Shown here in pieces: positions 48,633 to 58,245 of a DNA stretch of 64,000 nt. Each line of letters begins with the position of its first letter. Positions within the stretch are counted from its first letter, which is position 1. Origin of the DNA: Acinetobacter sp. ANC 4169 (GTDB taxonomy: Bacteria; Pseudomonadota; Gammaproteobacteria; Pseudomonadales; Moraxellaceae); assembly GCF_002135355.1 (NCBI RefSeq), contig NZ_NEGE01000003.1:124001-188000 (forward strand), written 5' to 3'. A model generated the notes under the pieces. The model was not told the origin of the DNA. It was given only the letters and a program-made list of their open reading frames with translations, and made no database searches. The position numbers and the translations under genes are program-made.

Positions 48633-49733
48633 ATGAAAGTGATGCAACTTCTTCCTGAACTTAATAGCGGTGGCGTAGAACGAGGCACCCTTGAAATTGC
48701 CCGTGCCTTAGTTGCAGAAGGTCATGAGTCTTTGGTGGTTTCCAATGGTGGCCGGCTAGTAGCCCAGCTAGAAGCAGAAGGCTCAAAACATCTGACTTTG
48801 GCCATTCATAAAAAAGCCCTCTCTAGCTTATGGCAAATTCGCCCGTTACGTCAGCTGATTGAACAGCATCAACCAGACATTGTACATGTGCGTTCCCGTG
48901 TACCAGCATGGCTGACCCATTTTGCCCTAAAAGGAATTCCTGCAGAGCGTCGTCCGCATCTGGTCAGCACCGTGCATGGCTTCTATTCGATTAACCGTTA
49001 TAGCGCGATCATGGCCCAGGCTGAAAAAGTCATTGCTGTATCCGACAGCGTGGTGAAATACATTAAGGACAATTACAAAAATTGCCCAGCACAGGATATT
49101 GTCCGGATTTACCGTGGCATTGACCCTACCGCTTTTCCACATGGTTATCAGCCCTCTGCAAAATGGCTGAATCAAACCTTTAAAGACTTTCCTGAACTGG
49201 AAAATAAGTTTTTAGTCTGTCTTCCTGGACGGATTACCCGCTTAAAAGGTCATGAAACCCTGATTGGATTGGTTGAAAAATTACAGCAACACTATCCCAA
49301 TTTACATGCAGTCGTAGTGGGCGGAGCTGACCCGAAAAAAGCGGCCTATCTCAAAGAAATGCAGGAGAACATTCAAGCCAAAGGTCTTATTGAAAAAATT
49401 ACTTTTGTCGGTCACCGTTCAGATATTCGTGAATGGCTGGCATTTAGCGATGTGGTGCTCTCCCTTTCCAATCAGGCAGAAACTTTTGGTCGTACCGCTT
49501 TAGAAGCCTTATCTGTCGGTACACCCGTGATTGGCTGGAACCGCGGCGGTGTGGCAGAGATTTTATCGAAGCTGTATCCGCAAGGTTTAATTGAAGTCGA
49601 TGATCACACTGCGCTTTTCAATACAGTGAAGCATCATATGGATGATCCTCAAGAAGTTAAGCCAGTGATGATATTTAGCTTGAAAGAAATGTGCGATCAG
49701 ACGCTGAATTTATATAAACAGATTCTGAAATAA
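48633..49733 (+). CDS. Family 4 glycosyltransferase
   Basis: 366 residues, GT-B fold. N-terminal MQLLPELNSGGVERGTLEIARALVAEGH is the classical acceptor-domain start; C-terminal nucleotide-sugar domain has FLVCLPGRITRLKGHETLI and the E-x7-E motif in SLSNQAETFGRTALEALSVGTPVIGWNRGGVAEIL. Next to an LpxL-type gene, so a role in lipooligosaccharide core assembly is likely but inferred. Acceptor and donor sugar unknown. Confidence 0.88.
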   Translation: MKVMQLLPELNSGGVERGTLEIARALVAEGHESLVVSNGGRLVAQLEAEGSKHLTLAIHKKALSSLWQIRPLRQLIEQHQPDIVHVRSRVPAWLTHFALKGIPAERRPHLVSTVHGFYSINRYSAIMAQAEKVIAVSDSVVKYIKDNYKNCPAQDIVRIYRGIDPTAFPHGYQPSAKWLNQTFKDFPELENKFLVCLPGRITRLKGHETLIGLVEKLQQHYPNLHAVVVGGADPKKAAYLKEMQENIQAKGLIEKITFVGHRSDIREWLAFSDVVLSLSNQAETFGRTALEALSVGTPVIGWNRGGVAEILSKLYPQGLIEVDDHTALFNTVKHHMDDPQEVKPVMIFSLKEMCDQTLNLYKQILK

Positions 49734-49826
49734 AGTTAAGTGTATTTATCCCGGTCGCTTTTCATCTTGTCGTAACAGATTAAAGTGGACTGGGCAAAAT
49801 ATAAAATTGAATCAATCTAGAAATCA

Positions 49827-50234
49827 TCAATGTTCTGTGCCTGCATAAATCCACATCGGTTCCGTTTGCCCTGCTCGAACAAAACCGATTGTCTGATAAA
49901 ATTCTATGGCTTGATGTTCCGCAACCAGTATCTTTTGATGAAAATCTTTATATTTTAATAACATTGCTTTCATCATTAATCGACCCACACCCAAATTTTG
50001 AAAATCGGGATGTACCAGCAAATGTGGAAAATACACCACCAGGTGTCCATCAGATATCGCATTACCTAAACCAATGAGTTGTCCATCCTGCCTGGCTGTC
50101 ACCAGACTATGTGAATGATGTAATGCCGCCATCAGCTGAGCTGGCTTTTGGGCGGATGACCAATGATTGGCCCGATAAATTTTTAAGACTTCTTCTTCAT
50201 CAACTTCATCATGCATGGATATTGCAAAAGTCAT
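49827..50234 (-). CDS. GNAT-family N-acetyltransferase
   Basis: 135 residues with acetyl-CoA-binding motif A HPDFQNLGVGRLMMKAML and a typical C-terminal strand VAEHQAIEFYQTIGFVRAG. Preceding strands (HLVVYFPHLLVHPDFQ) fit a small GNAT. Substrate unknown. The next gene on the same strand ends 7 bases upstream of its start, so they may form a pair. Confidence 0.88.
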   Translation of the reverse strand: MTFAISMHDEVDEEEVLKIYRANHWSSAQKPAQLMAALHHSHSLVTARQDGQLIGLGNAISDGHLVVYFPHLLVHPDFQNLGVGRLMMKAMLLKYKDFHQKILVAEHQAIEFYQTIGFVRAGQTEPMWIYAGTEH

Positions 50235-50241
50235 CGCGTGA

Positions 50242-50559
50242 TTACCCCTTCCACACTCTAAACCTTGCCATTAACCAGATCAGTAAAGGCCAGAAAATGG
50301 TATTGATCATATCGTGCATACTGGCCCCCACACGCCAATAACCATGATTAATCAAATCATCACGCGCATCAAACAGCTCTGCCGCAATTGCAACCATAAC
50401 CACTGTCCAAATCGCCCAGCGTGATTTCACTTGCCGATGATGAATAAAGGCCACAATGAAGAACAGCAATAAACCCGCATAAATATGCAAAGAGTCACGT
50501 GATAAATCGGTAAAATTAACAATATAAATTTTAAGTTCTTGAAATTTTGATAAGTACAT
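50242..50559 (-). CDS. Small VanZ-like membrane protein
   Basis: 105 residues from ATG 50559 (MYLSKFQELKIYIVNFTDLS). The frame is open to 50634, but that extension overlaps a transcription-terminator hairpin, so the downstream ATG is preferred. Three TM segments: about 24-41 (LHIYAGLLLFFIVAF), 49-63 and 82-98. H-x-GL, E-x-D-x-R-D and D-x-x-x-N patterns (AELFDARDDLINHG, SMHDMINTIFWPLL) resemble VanZ-family proteins. Function unknown. Probably cotranscribed with the GNAT gene. Confidence 0.65.
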   Translation of the reverse strand: MYLSKFQELKIYIVNFTDLSRDSLHIYAGLLLFFIVAFIHHRQVKSRWAIWTVVMVAIAAELFDARDDLINHGYWRVGASMHDMINTIFWPLLIWLMARFRVWKG

Positions 50560-50599
50560 GGCCGAACGTTTATTTTTAGGATCTTCTATAAAAGCATAA

Positions 50600-50630
50600 A
50601 CCCGAGTTCTGCATCCTGCAAAACTCGGGT
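50600..50630 (-). terminator. Terminator hairpin upstream of VanZ-like gene
   Basis: Stem ACCCGAGTT / AACTCGGGT with an inner TGCA/TGCA pairing; on the minus strand it is followed by a T-rich stretch. Likely terminates the endonuclease-family transcript. Confidence 0.7.
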
Positions 50631-50854
50631 ACATGAGGTTGTGCTTTCACATCTTATTTTTATTATATTATTGCTATCCATTGCTGCATCATGTCCATGA
50701 TGACTTTCTATCGGCCAGCGATTACGTCTTCCTTAATGGGATGTTCCTTTCCCGGTTCCTTGGCTGATGAATTTAGATTAAATGAATTTAGAAAAAAGAA
50801 CCATTCGCAATTGACCTAAATCCCTGTAAGCCATTTCGTACACTTTTCTATTAT

Positions 50855-51991
50855 TTACTCAGCTTGCTTGAATGTGTTTTTGTAAACCTGTGCAATTTCA
50901 TCAGTCACTAATTTTTCTTCTTTCTCAGCCTTTTCTATCCCCTCTTGTATGGCTTCTCGTGCTTCCTGTTCATCCGTATCGCTCTGTTCTGGTTCGTCTT
51001 GCACCTGTTCAAACACCCGTCCGCTTTGTAAAACCACATAAACCGGAAAATGATCTGAGCCGATGTGAGGCAGGCGCTTCATGCTAATCAGCGCAAAATC
51101 GTTACTATGAAATACATGGTCCAAAGACCAGCGTAATAATGGATAATCGGCATGAAAGGTATTAATAAAATGTCGGCCAATTCGTGGGTCTAGCAAACCG
51201 CTAATCCGTTGAAACAATCGGGTCGTTCGTGACCAGGCCACATCATTCAAATCCCCCATCACAATACAGCTTTCATCCAGATCCTTGATCTGATCACCCA
51301 CAATGAGAAGTTCTGCATCACGCAGGGTCGAATCTTTGGCTTCAGTGGGGCTGGGCGGTTTAGGGTGCAAGCAATAGAGTTGTACCGGTTGGCCTGAACG
51401 TAGAATCACTGTGGTATGAATAGAAGGAATTTCATCACTTAAAATGAATTTAACTTCGGTATCTTTCAACTCAAGACGGCTATAGAGATGCATGCCGTAT
51501 AAATTATCCAAAGGGACAGGCACACGATAGGGATAATTTTTTTCAATCACGGAAAGTGCTTTTTGCCAGATTCGATCCGATTCTAAGGTCAGCACCAGAT
51601 CGGGTTGATGCTTTTGAATTTGCTCAATCAATAAATGGTATTTGTTATTAGGAGCCAATACATTGGAAATAATCACAGAAATTTGCTTATCTGGATTCAG
51701 CTGATGCTTACGAACATGTTTGACCTGCTTTTTCCAGAGAAAGGTATAAGGCAGCACCATTTTCAGCTGGTACGCCAGTGCCGCAATCAAGGCAATAACA
51801 ATCATTTCCCGCTGCAGATTCCAGGGTCGATCCCAGACCAACAATAGAATAAAAGCAATGAACCCTAAAACCAGAATTTGCAGTCGTGGAAAATCGGCAC
51901 CCCGAATCCACCATTCATCTCGTGGAATCAGTGACCAGAATGTCAGCCATATGACAACAAATGCAATTATTTCCACCCAAACCATACGCAT
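50855..51991 (-). CDS. Endonuclease/exonuclease/phosphatase-family membrane protein
   Basis: 378 residues: three N-terminal TM segments (about 5-22, 35-53, 62-80) and an extracytoplasmic or cytoplasmic EEP domain with VIISNVLAPNNKYH, CIVMGDLNDVAWS (metal-binding D-x-N), RWSLDHVFHS and IGSDHFPVYV (catalytic His). An acidic, helical tail (EQSDTDEQEAREAIQEGIEK) follows. Resembles YafD-like members. Substrate not predictable. Followed by about 200 bases without a gene and then a terminator. Confidence 0.82.
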   Translation of the reverse strand: MRMVWVEIIAFVVIWLTFWSLIPRDEWWIRGADFPRLQILVLGFIAFILLLVWDRPWNLQREMIVIALIAALAYQLKMVLPYTFLWKKQVKHVRKHQLNPDKQISVIISNVLAPNNKYHLLIEQIQKHQPDLVLTLESDRIWQKALSVIEKNYPYRVPVPLDNLYGMHLYSRLELKDTEVKFILSDEIPSIHTTVILRSGQPVQLYCLHPKPPSPTEAKDSTLRDAELLIVGDQIKDLDESCIVMGDLNDVAWSRTTRLFQRISGLLDPRIGRHFINTFHADYPLLRWSLDHVFHSNDFALISMKRLPHIGSDHFPVYVVLQSGRVFEQVQDEPEQSDTDEQEAREAIQEGIEKAEKEEKLVTDEIAQVYKNTFKQAE

Positions 51992-52176
51992 GCACTCTTA
52001 TCAATTTTTCTTAATGTTCCCGAGGTCTTAAATCACTTTATCAATTTTGTATGTAACACAAACAAGATATTCCGCTCAATAATATTGATGTTTTGATTGT
52101 GTAGTACTTGCAGTTGCGGTCGCTTTTGATACACTCAAACCCCCTTTTATTTTTTAACGCACCGAGGCAAAGTGAC

Positions 52177-53295
52177 ATGAAAGTAGGTCTGGTCGGTTGG
52201 CGCGGGATGGTTGGTTCTGTCCTTATGCAACGTATGGTTGAAGAGAATGATTTTGCTCATTTTGAGCCATTCTATTTTTCTACCAGTAATGCAGGTGGTG
52301 AAGCACCTGCGTTTGGTGGTAAGACTGCCCCAGCACTTATGGATGCATCAGACATTAACAGTCTGAAGCAAATGGATGTCATTATTACCTGTCAAGGTGG
52401 TGATTATACTTCTGAAGTTTTCCCGAAATTAAAAGCGGAAAACTGGAATGGTTACTGGATTGATGCAGCATCTACCTTACGTATGGATGATGAAGCGATT
52501 ATCGTGCTTGATCCGGTGAACATGAATGTCATCAAAGATGGTTTGGTGAATGGTACTAAAACATTCGTTGGTGGTAACTGCACAGTTTCATTGATGCTGA
52601 TGGGCTTAGGCGGTCTGTTCCAAAACAACTTGGTGGAATGGGCAACTTCAATGACTTATCAGGCAGCTTCTGGTGCGGGCGCGCAAAACATGCGTGAACT
52701 CATCAATGGTATGGGCTACTTGTATAACAACACTAAAGATTTGTTAGACGATCCTAAATCACCGATTTTAGACATCGACTCTAAAATTGCAGCGCTACAA
52801 CGCGGTGAAGGTTTCCCTGCTGCAAACTTCGGTGTGCCTTTAGCTGGTTCTTTAATTCCATATATCGACAAGCAGCTTGAAAGCGGTCAGTCGAAAGAAG
52901 AATGGAAAGGCCAGGTTGAAACCAACAAGATCTTAGGCAATCAACAGATTGTGCCTATTGATGGTCACTGTGTTCGTATTGGTGCAATGCGTTGCCATTC
53001 TCAAGCGATTACCCTGAAATTGAAAAAAGATCTTCCTCTTGATGAGATCGAAGATATTATTCGTCAATCTAACCCATGGGCTAAAGTGGTTGCCAATACC
53101 CGCGAAGCGTCAATGACTGACCTTACTCCAGTGGCAGTAACCGGTACATTGTCTGTTCCAGTGGGCCGTTTGCGTAAACTGAACATGGGTAAAGAGTACC
53201 TTGGCGCGTTCACTGTAGGTGACCAGTTGCTTTGGGGTGCTGCGGAACCATTACGCCGTATGTTACGTATTTTGATTGATTACAAAAATGCTTAA
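52177..53295 (+). CDS. asd: Aspartate-semialdehyde dehydrogenase
   Basis: Reduces aspartyl phosphate to aspartate semialdehyde for Lys/DAP/Met/Thr synthesis. 372 residues from ATG 52177 ([20 protein letters not shown]); Shine-Dalgarno GAGG upstream. An upstream frame from 52108 has no ribosome site. [16 protein letters not shown] contains the catalytic Cys and [14 protein letters not shown] the conserved His. It is the Gram-negative (E. coli-like) Asd type. Next to fimV and truA, the order known from Pseudomonas. Confidence 0.97.
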   Translation: MKVGLVGWRGMVGSVLMQRMVEENDFAHFEPFYFSTSNAGGEAPAFGGKTAPALMDASDINSLKQMDVIITCQGGDYTSEVFPKLKAENWNGYWIDAASTLRMDDEAIIVLDPVNMNVIKDGLVNGTKTFVGGNCTVSLMLMGLGGLFQNNLVEWATSMTYQAASGAGAQNMRELINGMGYLYNNTKDLLDDPKSPILDIDSKIAALQRGEGFPAANFGVPLAGSLIPYIDKQLESGQSKEEWKGQVETNKILGNQQIVPIDGHCVRIGAMRCHSQAITLKLKKDLPLDEIEDIIRQSNPWAKVVANTREASMTDLTPVAVTGTLSVPVGRLRKLNMGKEYLGAFTVGDQLLWGAAEPLRRMLRILIDYKNA

Positions 53296-53328
53296 TTGCT
53301 AGATGCAAGAAAAAAAGAAAAGCCGGTC

Positions 53329-53352
53329 TCAATTGATTGGCTTTTTTTATGT
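53329..53352 (+). terminator. Terminator after asd
   Basis: Stem AAAAGCC / GGCTTTT with partial further pairing in the loop, followed by a T run. Confidence 0.65.
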
Positions 53353-53441
53353 ATCCTTTATGTTATTGTTTTACAATTCTTCAACAGCTAGTTAATCTAT
53401 AACCGTCGCAATGCCATAAAAAAATCGAGCTAAAGATTAAG

Positions 53442-54878
53442 ATGACCGTATATAACAAATTAAAGATAGCCATTTTAGCCATTATTGCTTCGCAGAATAT
53501 TCATGCGATTACTATTGATCCTATTCAAATTCAATCTGCGCCAGGTGAATTACTGTATGCCGAAATGAATTTTCGCAATGCTGCTCCTCAGGCACAAATA
53601 CAAGCCAGCCTGGCAAATGCAGAAGATATTGCAACTTTAGGGGTTGCCTATCAACCTCCCGGTCATCTCAATTTCTTTACCCGTCGCGATAGCTCGGGGA
53701 ATGGCGTCATTACCATTACCTCTTCACGCCCTTTAACTGAAGCCGAACTCAATATTATTATTAAAATTCAGGAAGGCAACGCGACACGTTTACAGCATAT
53801 TAAAACACCACTGCAACGTAGCTCGGCAAATGCTCAGGCACGAATTACCGGCAATGAAAAACCTTTAACCCCAATCACCATTGTCAGTGAAAAAGATATT
53901 GCTTTACAGCTGCCTGAAAGCAGGCAATATCAGGTTGCTCAAGCCCAGACCAGTACTGCTGCATCTTTTGACGCACCATTAAAGCTTCAAAAGTCAGCTC
54001 CGCCAAGCTTAAATACTGGCCTATCTGTACCGACAGTCGTTTCATCTATGTCCATGCCTGCAGCTCAAACTGTACAACCTAATCAAGCTGCAGCAGCTGC
54101 ACAAAAAACGGCAACTCCCGAATCTGCCAGCACAAAAAATCCGATCAAAAGTACCAGTAACAGCCCATTGTCTGCAGATCCATTAGCGAAACAATATGCC
54201 GAATCTCGCTCTAAACAGCTTGCTGCAAATACAAGTGCAGAAAAACCGGCTCAGCAAACTGCTGAAAAACCTAAACCAGCTGCAACAGTGCCTACTCCAT
54301 CCTCTCATCCTGCTGTTACCGCACAAACCACAAAGCATGTAGTGCAATCCAATGAATCGCTCTGGGCGATTGCAGCACGCGTGGCGACTGAGCAAAATCG
54401 TCCGATTGGCGATGTGATGAAACAAATCAAGGCCAACAACGAACATGCCTTTATTCAAGGCGATGTGAACCGTTTACGCCGTGGGGCGGCTTTGAATTTA
54501 AATACCACAGGCAACGCTAAAGAAGAGCAAAAAGCCAAAGTTACTCATTTAGCCAAAGCACCATCCCACCCTTCTAAGCAGTCGGCCAAGGCCAAATATC
54601 GCTTGAATCAGGCAGAAATGAGTCTGGTTGCAGAGAAAGAACAAGATTCAGCCAGCGGTTCTGCCAAAAAGAACACGGAAAAAAATCAAACTTCAAACGA
54701 GTTATCATTAAAAGTTATGACATCGCGTGAAAAAACCGTTAAATTACAGAGAAACGTAACACAATTAGATTTGGCACTGCGTCAAAAGGATCACAGAATT
54801 CAATTATTAAATACTCGTCTTGCTCAATTGCAACAACAATTGAAAGCACAGCAAGCAGAGAAAAAGCCAACACACTAA
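53442..54878 (+). CDS. fimV: FimV N-terminal (periplasmic) protein
   Basis: 478 residues. A signal peptide (about 1-22) is followed by the FimV N-terminal domain (ITIDPIQIQSAPGELLYAEMNF, then HLNFFTRRDSSGNGVITITSSRPLTE), a long Pro/Ala/Gln linker, a LysM-type peptidoglycan-binding repeat (HVVQSNESLWAIAARVATEQNR) near 304-350, and a C-terminal coiled coil (about 430-475). In Pseudomonas, FimV continues through a TM into a cytoplasmic TPR domain on the same chain. Here the frame stops after the coiled coil and the TM begins the next gene. Supports type IV pili and twitching by family knowledge. Located asd-fimV as expected. Confidence 0.85.
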   Translation: MTVYNKLKIAILAIIASQNIHAITIDPIQIQSAPGELLYAEMNFRNAAPQAQIQASLANAEDIATLGVAYQPPGHLNFFTRRDSSGNGVITITSSRPLTEAELNIIIKIQEGNATRLQHIKTPLQRSSANAQARITGNEKPLTPITIVSEKDIALQLPESRQYQVAQAQTSTAASFDAPLKLQKSAPPSLNTGLSVPTVVSSMSMPAAQTVQPNQAAAAAQKTATPESASTKNPIKSTSNSPLSADPLAKQYAESRSKQLAANTSAEKPAQQTAEKPKPAATVPTPSSHPAVTAQTTKHVVQSNESLWAIAARVATEQNRPIGDVMKQIKANNEHAFIQGDVNRLRRGAALNLNTTGNAKEEQKAKVTHLAKAPSHPSKQSAKAKYRLNQAEMSLVAEKEQDSASGSAKKNTEKNQTSNELSLKVMTSREKTVKLQRNVTQLDLALRQKDHRIQLLNTRLAQLQQQLKAQQAEKKPTH

Positions 54879-54948
54879 GGTGTTATACAATTTGATTTTT
54901 TAGGATGGGTTCCATTGATAACGACTCAATCCTGCAAGGGGTAACAAC

Positions 54949-56265
54949 ATGCTGCTTTATGTGATTCCGTTTATATTGTTATTAGTGATCGCATTTGTAT
55001 TAAAAAAACGTGACTCAAATAAACAGGCAGAAGAAGCGTCAAAAGCGAAAACTAAAAAAGTCACTTCAACCAAAAAGTCACCGCAAAAAACTCAAATTGT
55101 GGAAAACTCGGTTGTTACCAAGAAAAAAACCACTCCTTTAGCTGCTGATGTACGCAATAAAATTGAAGGGCTAATTCGAGAAAACAATTTTTTCTCTGCT
55201 GAAGCACAAATTAACCAGGCTTTAAACAAAGACAATTCACAGCATGAGTTATATTTACTGTTGCTTGATATTCACATCTTGCAGAAAGACGAATTTGCAA
55301 TTAGCCAGCTGATTAATCACCTGCGTTCATTAGAACTGGATGATTTTCTAGAACAAGCACTTGCAAAAAAAGCAGCCCATGAAAAAGAGTCTGTAAGCTC
55401 TAGAGATACCATTGATTTTCGACCAGAATCAACAGTGGCAACAACTCCAAATAACGAAGTTGCTACACCTAAAAATACCGCAGATTTTGATGCCTTGATG
55501 AATGATGCTGTTGCGCCAGCAGCAACAGCAACTGACCTGTCTTTTGATCAATTACCACAAGACAAGCTTTCTCCTCAAACAGAAACTGTTGAAGAAATAA
55601 CCCCTCTTGATTTCAGCACTCTATCTCTGGATTCAACGGCAGAAACCAAAACTCCAGCAGCGGAAGAAGTTAAACCTTTAGATTTTGGTCATTTAAATTT
55701 CAATACAATCACGACTGAAGAAACAAAAGTAGAAACCGCTCCGGTTCAGGTCATTCAACCTTTAGATTTCTCGTTTAGTTTAGACACTGCAGCAGCTGAA
55801 CAATCTCCCCCTACAGCTAATGCAACCGTAAATGCTGAACCTACGCTTGAAGATAAACCTGAATTTAATTTTGATTTCTCGCAAACAGAAACTGTTACAG
55901 CCCCTGAAGCCAAAATTGCGCAGCAAGAAACTAAGCCTGGCTTAGATCTGGACTTTAATTTAGAAGCTGCTACCCCGATTGAAGAGCCAGCTGTATCAGC
56001 AGCGCCAGCGAAAGCTGCTGGGGTAAGTTTCGATATTAGCAATGTCAGCGCTGCAGCAAAAGCTGACAAAAATGATCCATTGGTGCAATCTTTCCCCGAA
56101 CTGGTTGAAGTCGATGAAATCAGCCTGAATCTAGAACTGGCACAGCAATATATTCAACTGGGTGCATTTGAATCGGCACGTGAATTATTGGCAGAGCAAG
56201 AAGCCGGATATACGGCTGAACAACGCCAACAGGCAGATCATTTGCGTAATCAAATAGCATCTTAA
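54949..56265 (+). CDS. FimV C-terminal (membrane and cytoplasmic) protein
   Basis: 438 residues: an N-terminal TM (about 3-19, LLYVIPFILLLVIAFVL), a basic stretch, a TPR-like helical region (FFSAEAQINQALNKDNSQHEL near 85-105), a long acidic low-complexity region with repeated PLDFS/LDF motifs, and the family-defining FimV C-terminal domain (ISLNLELAQQYIQLGAFESARELLAEQ). It has a clear AAGGGG Shine-Dalgarno before its ATG, 70 bases after the preceding stop, and is not in a simple frameshift relation. So the two proteins together correspond to one FimV. It lies on the same strand as the other half. Confidence 0.8.
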   Translation: MLLYVIPFILLLVIAFVLKKRDSNKQAEEASKAKTKKVTSTKKSPQKTQIVENSVVTKKKTTPLAADVRNKIEGLIRENNFFSAEAQINQALNKDNSQHELYLLLLDIHILQKDEFAISQLINHLRSLELDDFLEQALAKKAAHEKESVSSRDTIDFRPESTVATTPNNEVATPKNTADFDALMNDAVAPAATATDLSFDQLPQDKLSPQTETVEEITPLDFSTLSLDSTAETKTPAAEEVKPLDFGHLNFNTITTEETKVETAPVQVIQPLDFSFSLDTAAAEQSPPTANATVNAEPTLEDKPEFNFDFSQTETVTAPEAKIAQQETKPGLDLDFNLEAATPIEEPAVSAAPAKAAGVSFDISNVSAAAKADKNDPLVQSFPELVEVDEISLNLELAQQYIQLGAFESARELLAEQEAGYTAEQRQQADHLRNQIAS

Positions 56266-56283
56266 GCTATTTCGATCTACTAT

Positions 56284-56311
56284 AAAGCAGTCATCCTTGG
56301 CTGCTTTTTTT
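56284..56311 (+). terminator. Terminator after the fimV pair
   Basis: Stem AAGCAGTCA / TGGCTGCTT (one T-G pair) with TCCT loop, then TTTTT running directly into the next start codon at 56312. Confidence 0.8.
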
Positions 56312-57283
56312 ATGATGAAAAAAATAGCGTTAATCTATATGGGCGGTACATTTGGCTGTATTGGTGATCCACTCAGTCCCATGCCGGCCGAGCAATTTAT
56401 TCCAAAACTGCAACATATTCTTCCTCTAGATCAGCAGATCGAATGTTTTGTTGCACCGGTCATTCAAGACAGTAGTGCCTGTACAGCCCTAGATTGGCTG
56501 AAACTGATTCAGTATATTCAACGGCTTCAGCTACAGCAATTTCAGCATTTTGTGATTATTCATGGGACTGATACCCTCAGTTATGCCGGTGCCGTGCTGT
56601 CACGCTTTCTGGGTCAATCCGCGCATGTGGTCATGACTGGAAGCCAGTATCCGCTATTAAATGCTGCCGGCGACAATAGCCGTGAATTTACCGATGCCAT
56701 TGATAATTTAAACTTCGCCTTAGACTGCGTGGTTAAATATCCTGTTGGGGTGTATTTAGCTTTTCATCATCATTTGGTTCATGCCCAAACTGCATTAAAA
56801 ATCCACACCACAGAACTGGATGCCTTTAGCGGGGTCAATGCGGCACAGCCAATCACTCTATCCAGCCAATATCATATTGTGCAGGAGAATGATATCAGCA
56901 AGGCAGCGACATTTAACTGTTTAAGCCTGATGATGCAGCCGCTTGATTTGGCTCAGCAAGTGGCCAATCTGCAAAACATTTGCCAAGCCCCACCAAATTG
57001 CCTGATCCTGCAAGGTTTTGGTACAGGAAATCTGGCGGTAAATGAATCCTTCATTGCCTGCATTCAACAATTACAGGCAGCAGGTTGTGCCGTCATTTTA
57101 ACCACTCAAGTGCCTTTCGGTGGTATCGATCAACGTTATGCCATCAACCAATGGACTGGGCAAGCCAATATTCTTCTGAATGATTGTTTGGGGCATGCAG
57201 ATCTTTATGCAAAAGCACTGAAAATGTATTTACAATACGATGCTGTAGACCAATGGCAGGCTCATTGGCATGATCACGTGTAA
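56312..57283 (+). CDS. Asparaginase (AnsA/cytoplasmic type)
   Basis: Hydrolyses L-asparagine to aspartate and ammonia. 323 residues from ATG 56312 (MMKKIALIYMGGTFG; 56315 also possible). The two catalytic threonine motifs are visible: IYMGGTFG and IHGTDTLSYAGAVL. No signal peptide, so cytoplasmic. The start lies immediately after the U-run of the upstream terminator, with no room for a standard Shine-Dalgarno: expression must depend on the terminator leaking, a promoter inside fimV, or a poorly translated leader. truA follows after 12 bases. Confidence 0.88.
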   Translation: MMKKIALIYMGGTFGCIGDPLSPMPAEQFIPKLQHILPLDQQIECFVAPVIQDSSACTALDWLKLIQYIQRLQLQQFQHFVIIHGTDTLSYAGAVLSRFLGQSAHVVMTGSQYPLLNAAGDNSREFTDAIDNLNFALDCVVKYPVGVYLAFHHHLVHAQTALKIHTTELDAFSGVNAAQPITLSSQYHIVQENDISKAATFNCLSLMMQPLDLAQQVANLQNICQAPPNCLILQGFGTGNLAVNESFIACIQQLQAAGCAVILTTQVPFGGIDQRYAINQWTGQANILLNDCLGHADLYAKALKMYLQYDAVDQWQAHWHDHV

Positions 57284-57295
57284 TTTGAGGTAAAT

Positions 57296-58093
57296 ATGCA
57301 ACGTTTTGCGGTCGGTATTGAGTTTTCTGGGGTTGAGTATCGAGGATGGCAAACTCAGCAAACTGGCGTGCGTAGCGTACAGGAAACCATTGAAAAAGTA
57401 CTGTCCAAAGTTGCAAATGAACCGATCATGCTACATGGCGCAGGTCGTACCGATGCCGGCGTGCATGCCACCAATATGGTGGCGCATTTTGATACTCAAG
57501 CCATCCGCAGTATTGATGGCTGGCTGATGGGCTCAAACAGCCAACTCCCTAAGGATATTTCAATACAATGGATTAAAGAAATGGATATGGCATTCCATGC
57601 CCGTTTCAAAGCACAAGCACGACGTTATCGTTACGTGGTGTATAACAATCCAGTGCGTCCAGCATTACTTTATAAACAAGTTACCCATGTATATTATCCG
57701 CTTGATTCAGACAAGATGATTGAGGCTGCGAAAAAATTTGAAGGCACGCATAATTTTGAAAGTTTCCGTGCCGCAGCCTGCCAGTCCAATCAGCCGGTTC
57801 GTCATGTCAGACATTGCCGTTTAATTCAACATGGCTGCTATCTGGTTCTGGATATTCAGGCTGATGGCTTCTTGCACCATATGGTACGCAACATCATGGG
57901 CTGTTTACTGGAAATTGGTCAGGGCATGTATGAAATTGACCATATTGACGAAATTTTTGCCGCTGAAGACCGTAAAGCCGCAGGAATCACCGCACCGCCA
58001 GATGGCTTGTATTTTATCCATGCGGATTATCCAGAACAGTTCGATCTTCCGAAACAGCCTTTGGGGCCGCACTGGTTAAATATGCCGGAATAA
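57296..58093 (+). CDS. truA: tRNA pseudouridine synthase A
   Basis: Forms pseudouridine at positions 38-40 of the tRNA anticodon arm. 265 residues. Catalytic D53 in GAGRTDAGVHATN; FEGTHNFESFRAAACQS and FLHHMVRNIMGCLLEIGQG are TruA signatures. Shine-Dalgarno GAGG. Twelve bases after the asparaginase gene, so probably one operon; truA next to fimV is the conserved gamma-proteobacterial location. Confidence 0.97.
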   Translation: MQRFAVGIEFSGVEYRGWQTQQTGVRSVQETIEKVLSKVANEPIMLHGAGRTDAGVHATNMVAHFDTQAIRSIDGWLMGSNSQLPKDISIQWIKEMDMAFHARFKAQARRYRYVVYNNPVRPALLYKQVTHVYYPLDSDKMIEAAKKFEGTHNFESFRAAACQSNQPVRHVRHCRLIQHGCYLVLDIQADGFLHHMVRNIMGCLLEIGQGMYEIDHIDEIFAAEDRKAAGITAPPDGLYFIHADYPEQFDLPKQPLGPHWLNMPE

Positions 58094-58134
58094 AAAGTAT
58101 TTTCTAAATTTGAACTGTTCATTTAAAAATAACT

Positions 58135-58230
58135 ACCTCCCCTAACCCCTCCTAACAGGAGGGGAAATTCCTCGCGTTAAAAATGCGTTTAGAAAAGTCC
58201 CCCTTTGAAAAAGGGGGATTTAGGGGGATT
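58135..58230. repeat. C-rich/G-rich hairpin repeat, copy C
   Basis: Starts with ACCTCCCCTAACCCCTCC / AGGAGGGGAAATT hairpin and ends with hairpin CCCCCTTTGAAAAAGGGGG followed by ATTTAGGGGGATT, the reverse complement of the left end of copy A (12839-12932). Located between truA and a convergent regulator gene. Confidence 0.7.
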
Positions 58231-58245
58231 TTTTAATCAAAGAAC

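Noticed and set aside
50640..50854. Possible transposase remnant downstream of the endonuclease-family gene (minus strand reads RWPIESHHGHD)
   Set aside because: The RWPIE-like phrase recalls IS4-type transposases but lies in a short, interrupted frame with no further motif or terminal repeat, so it cannot be supported.
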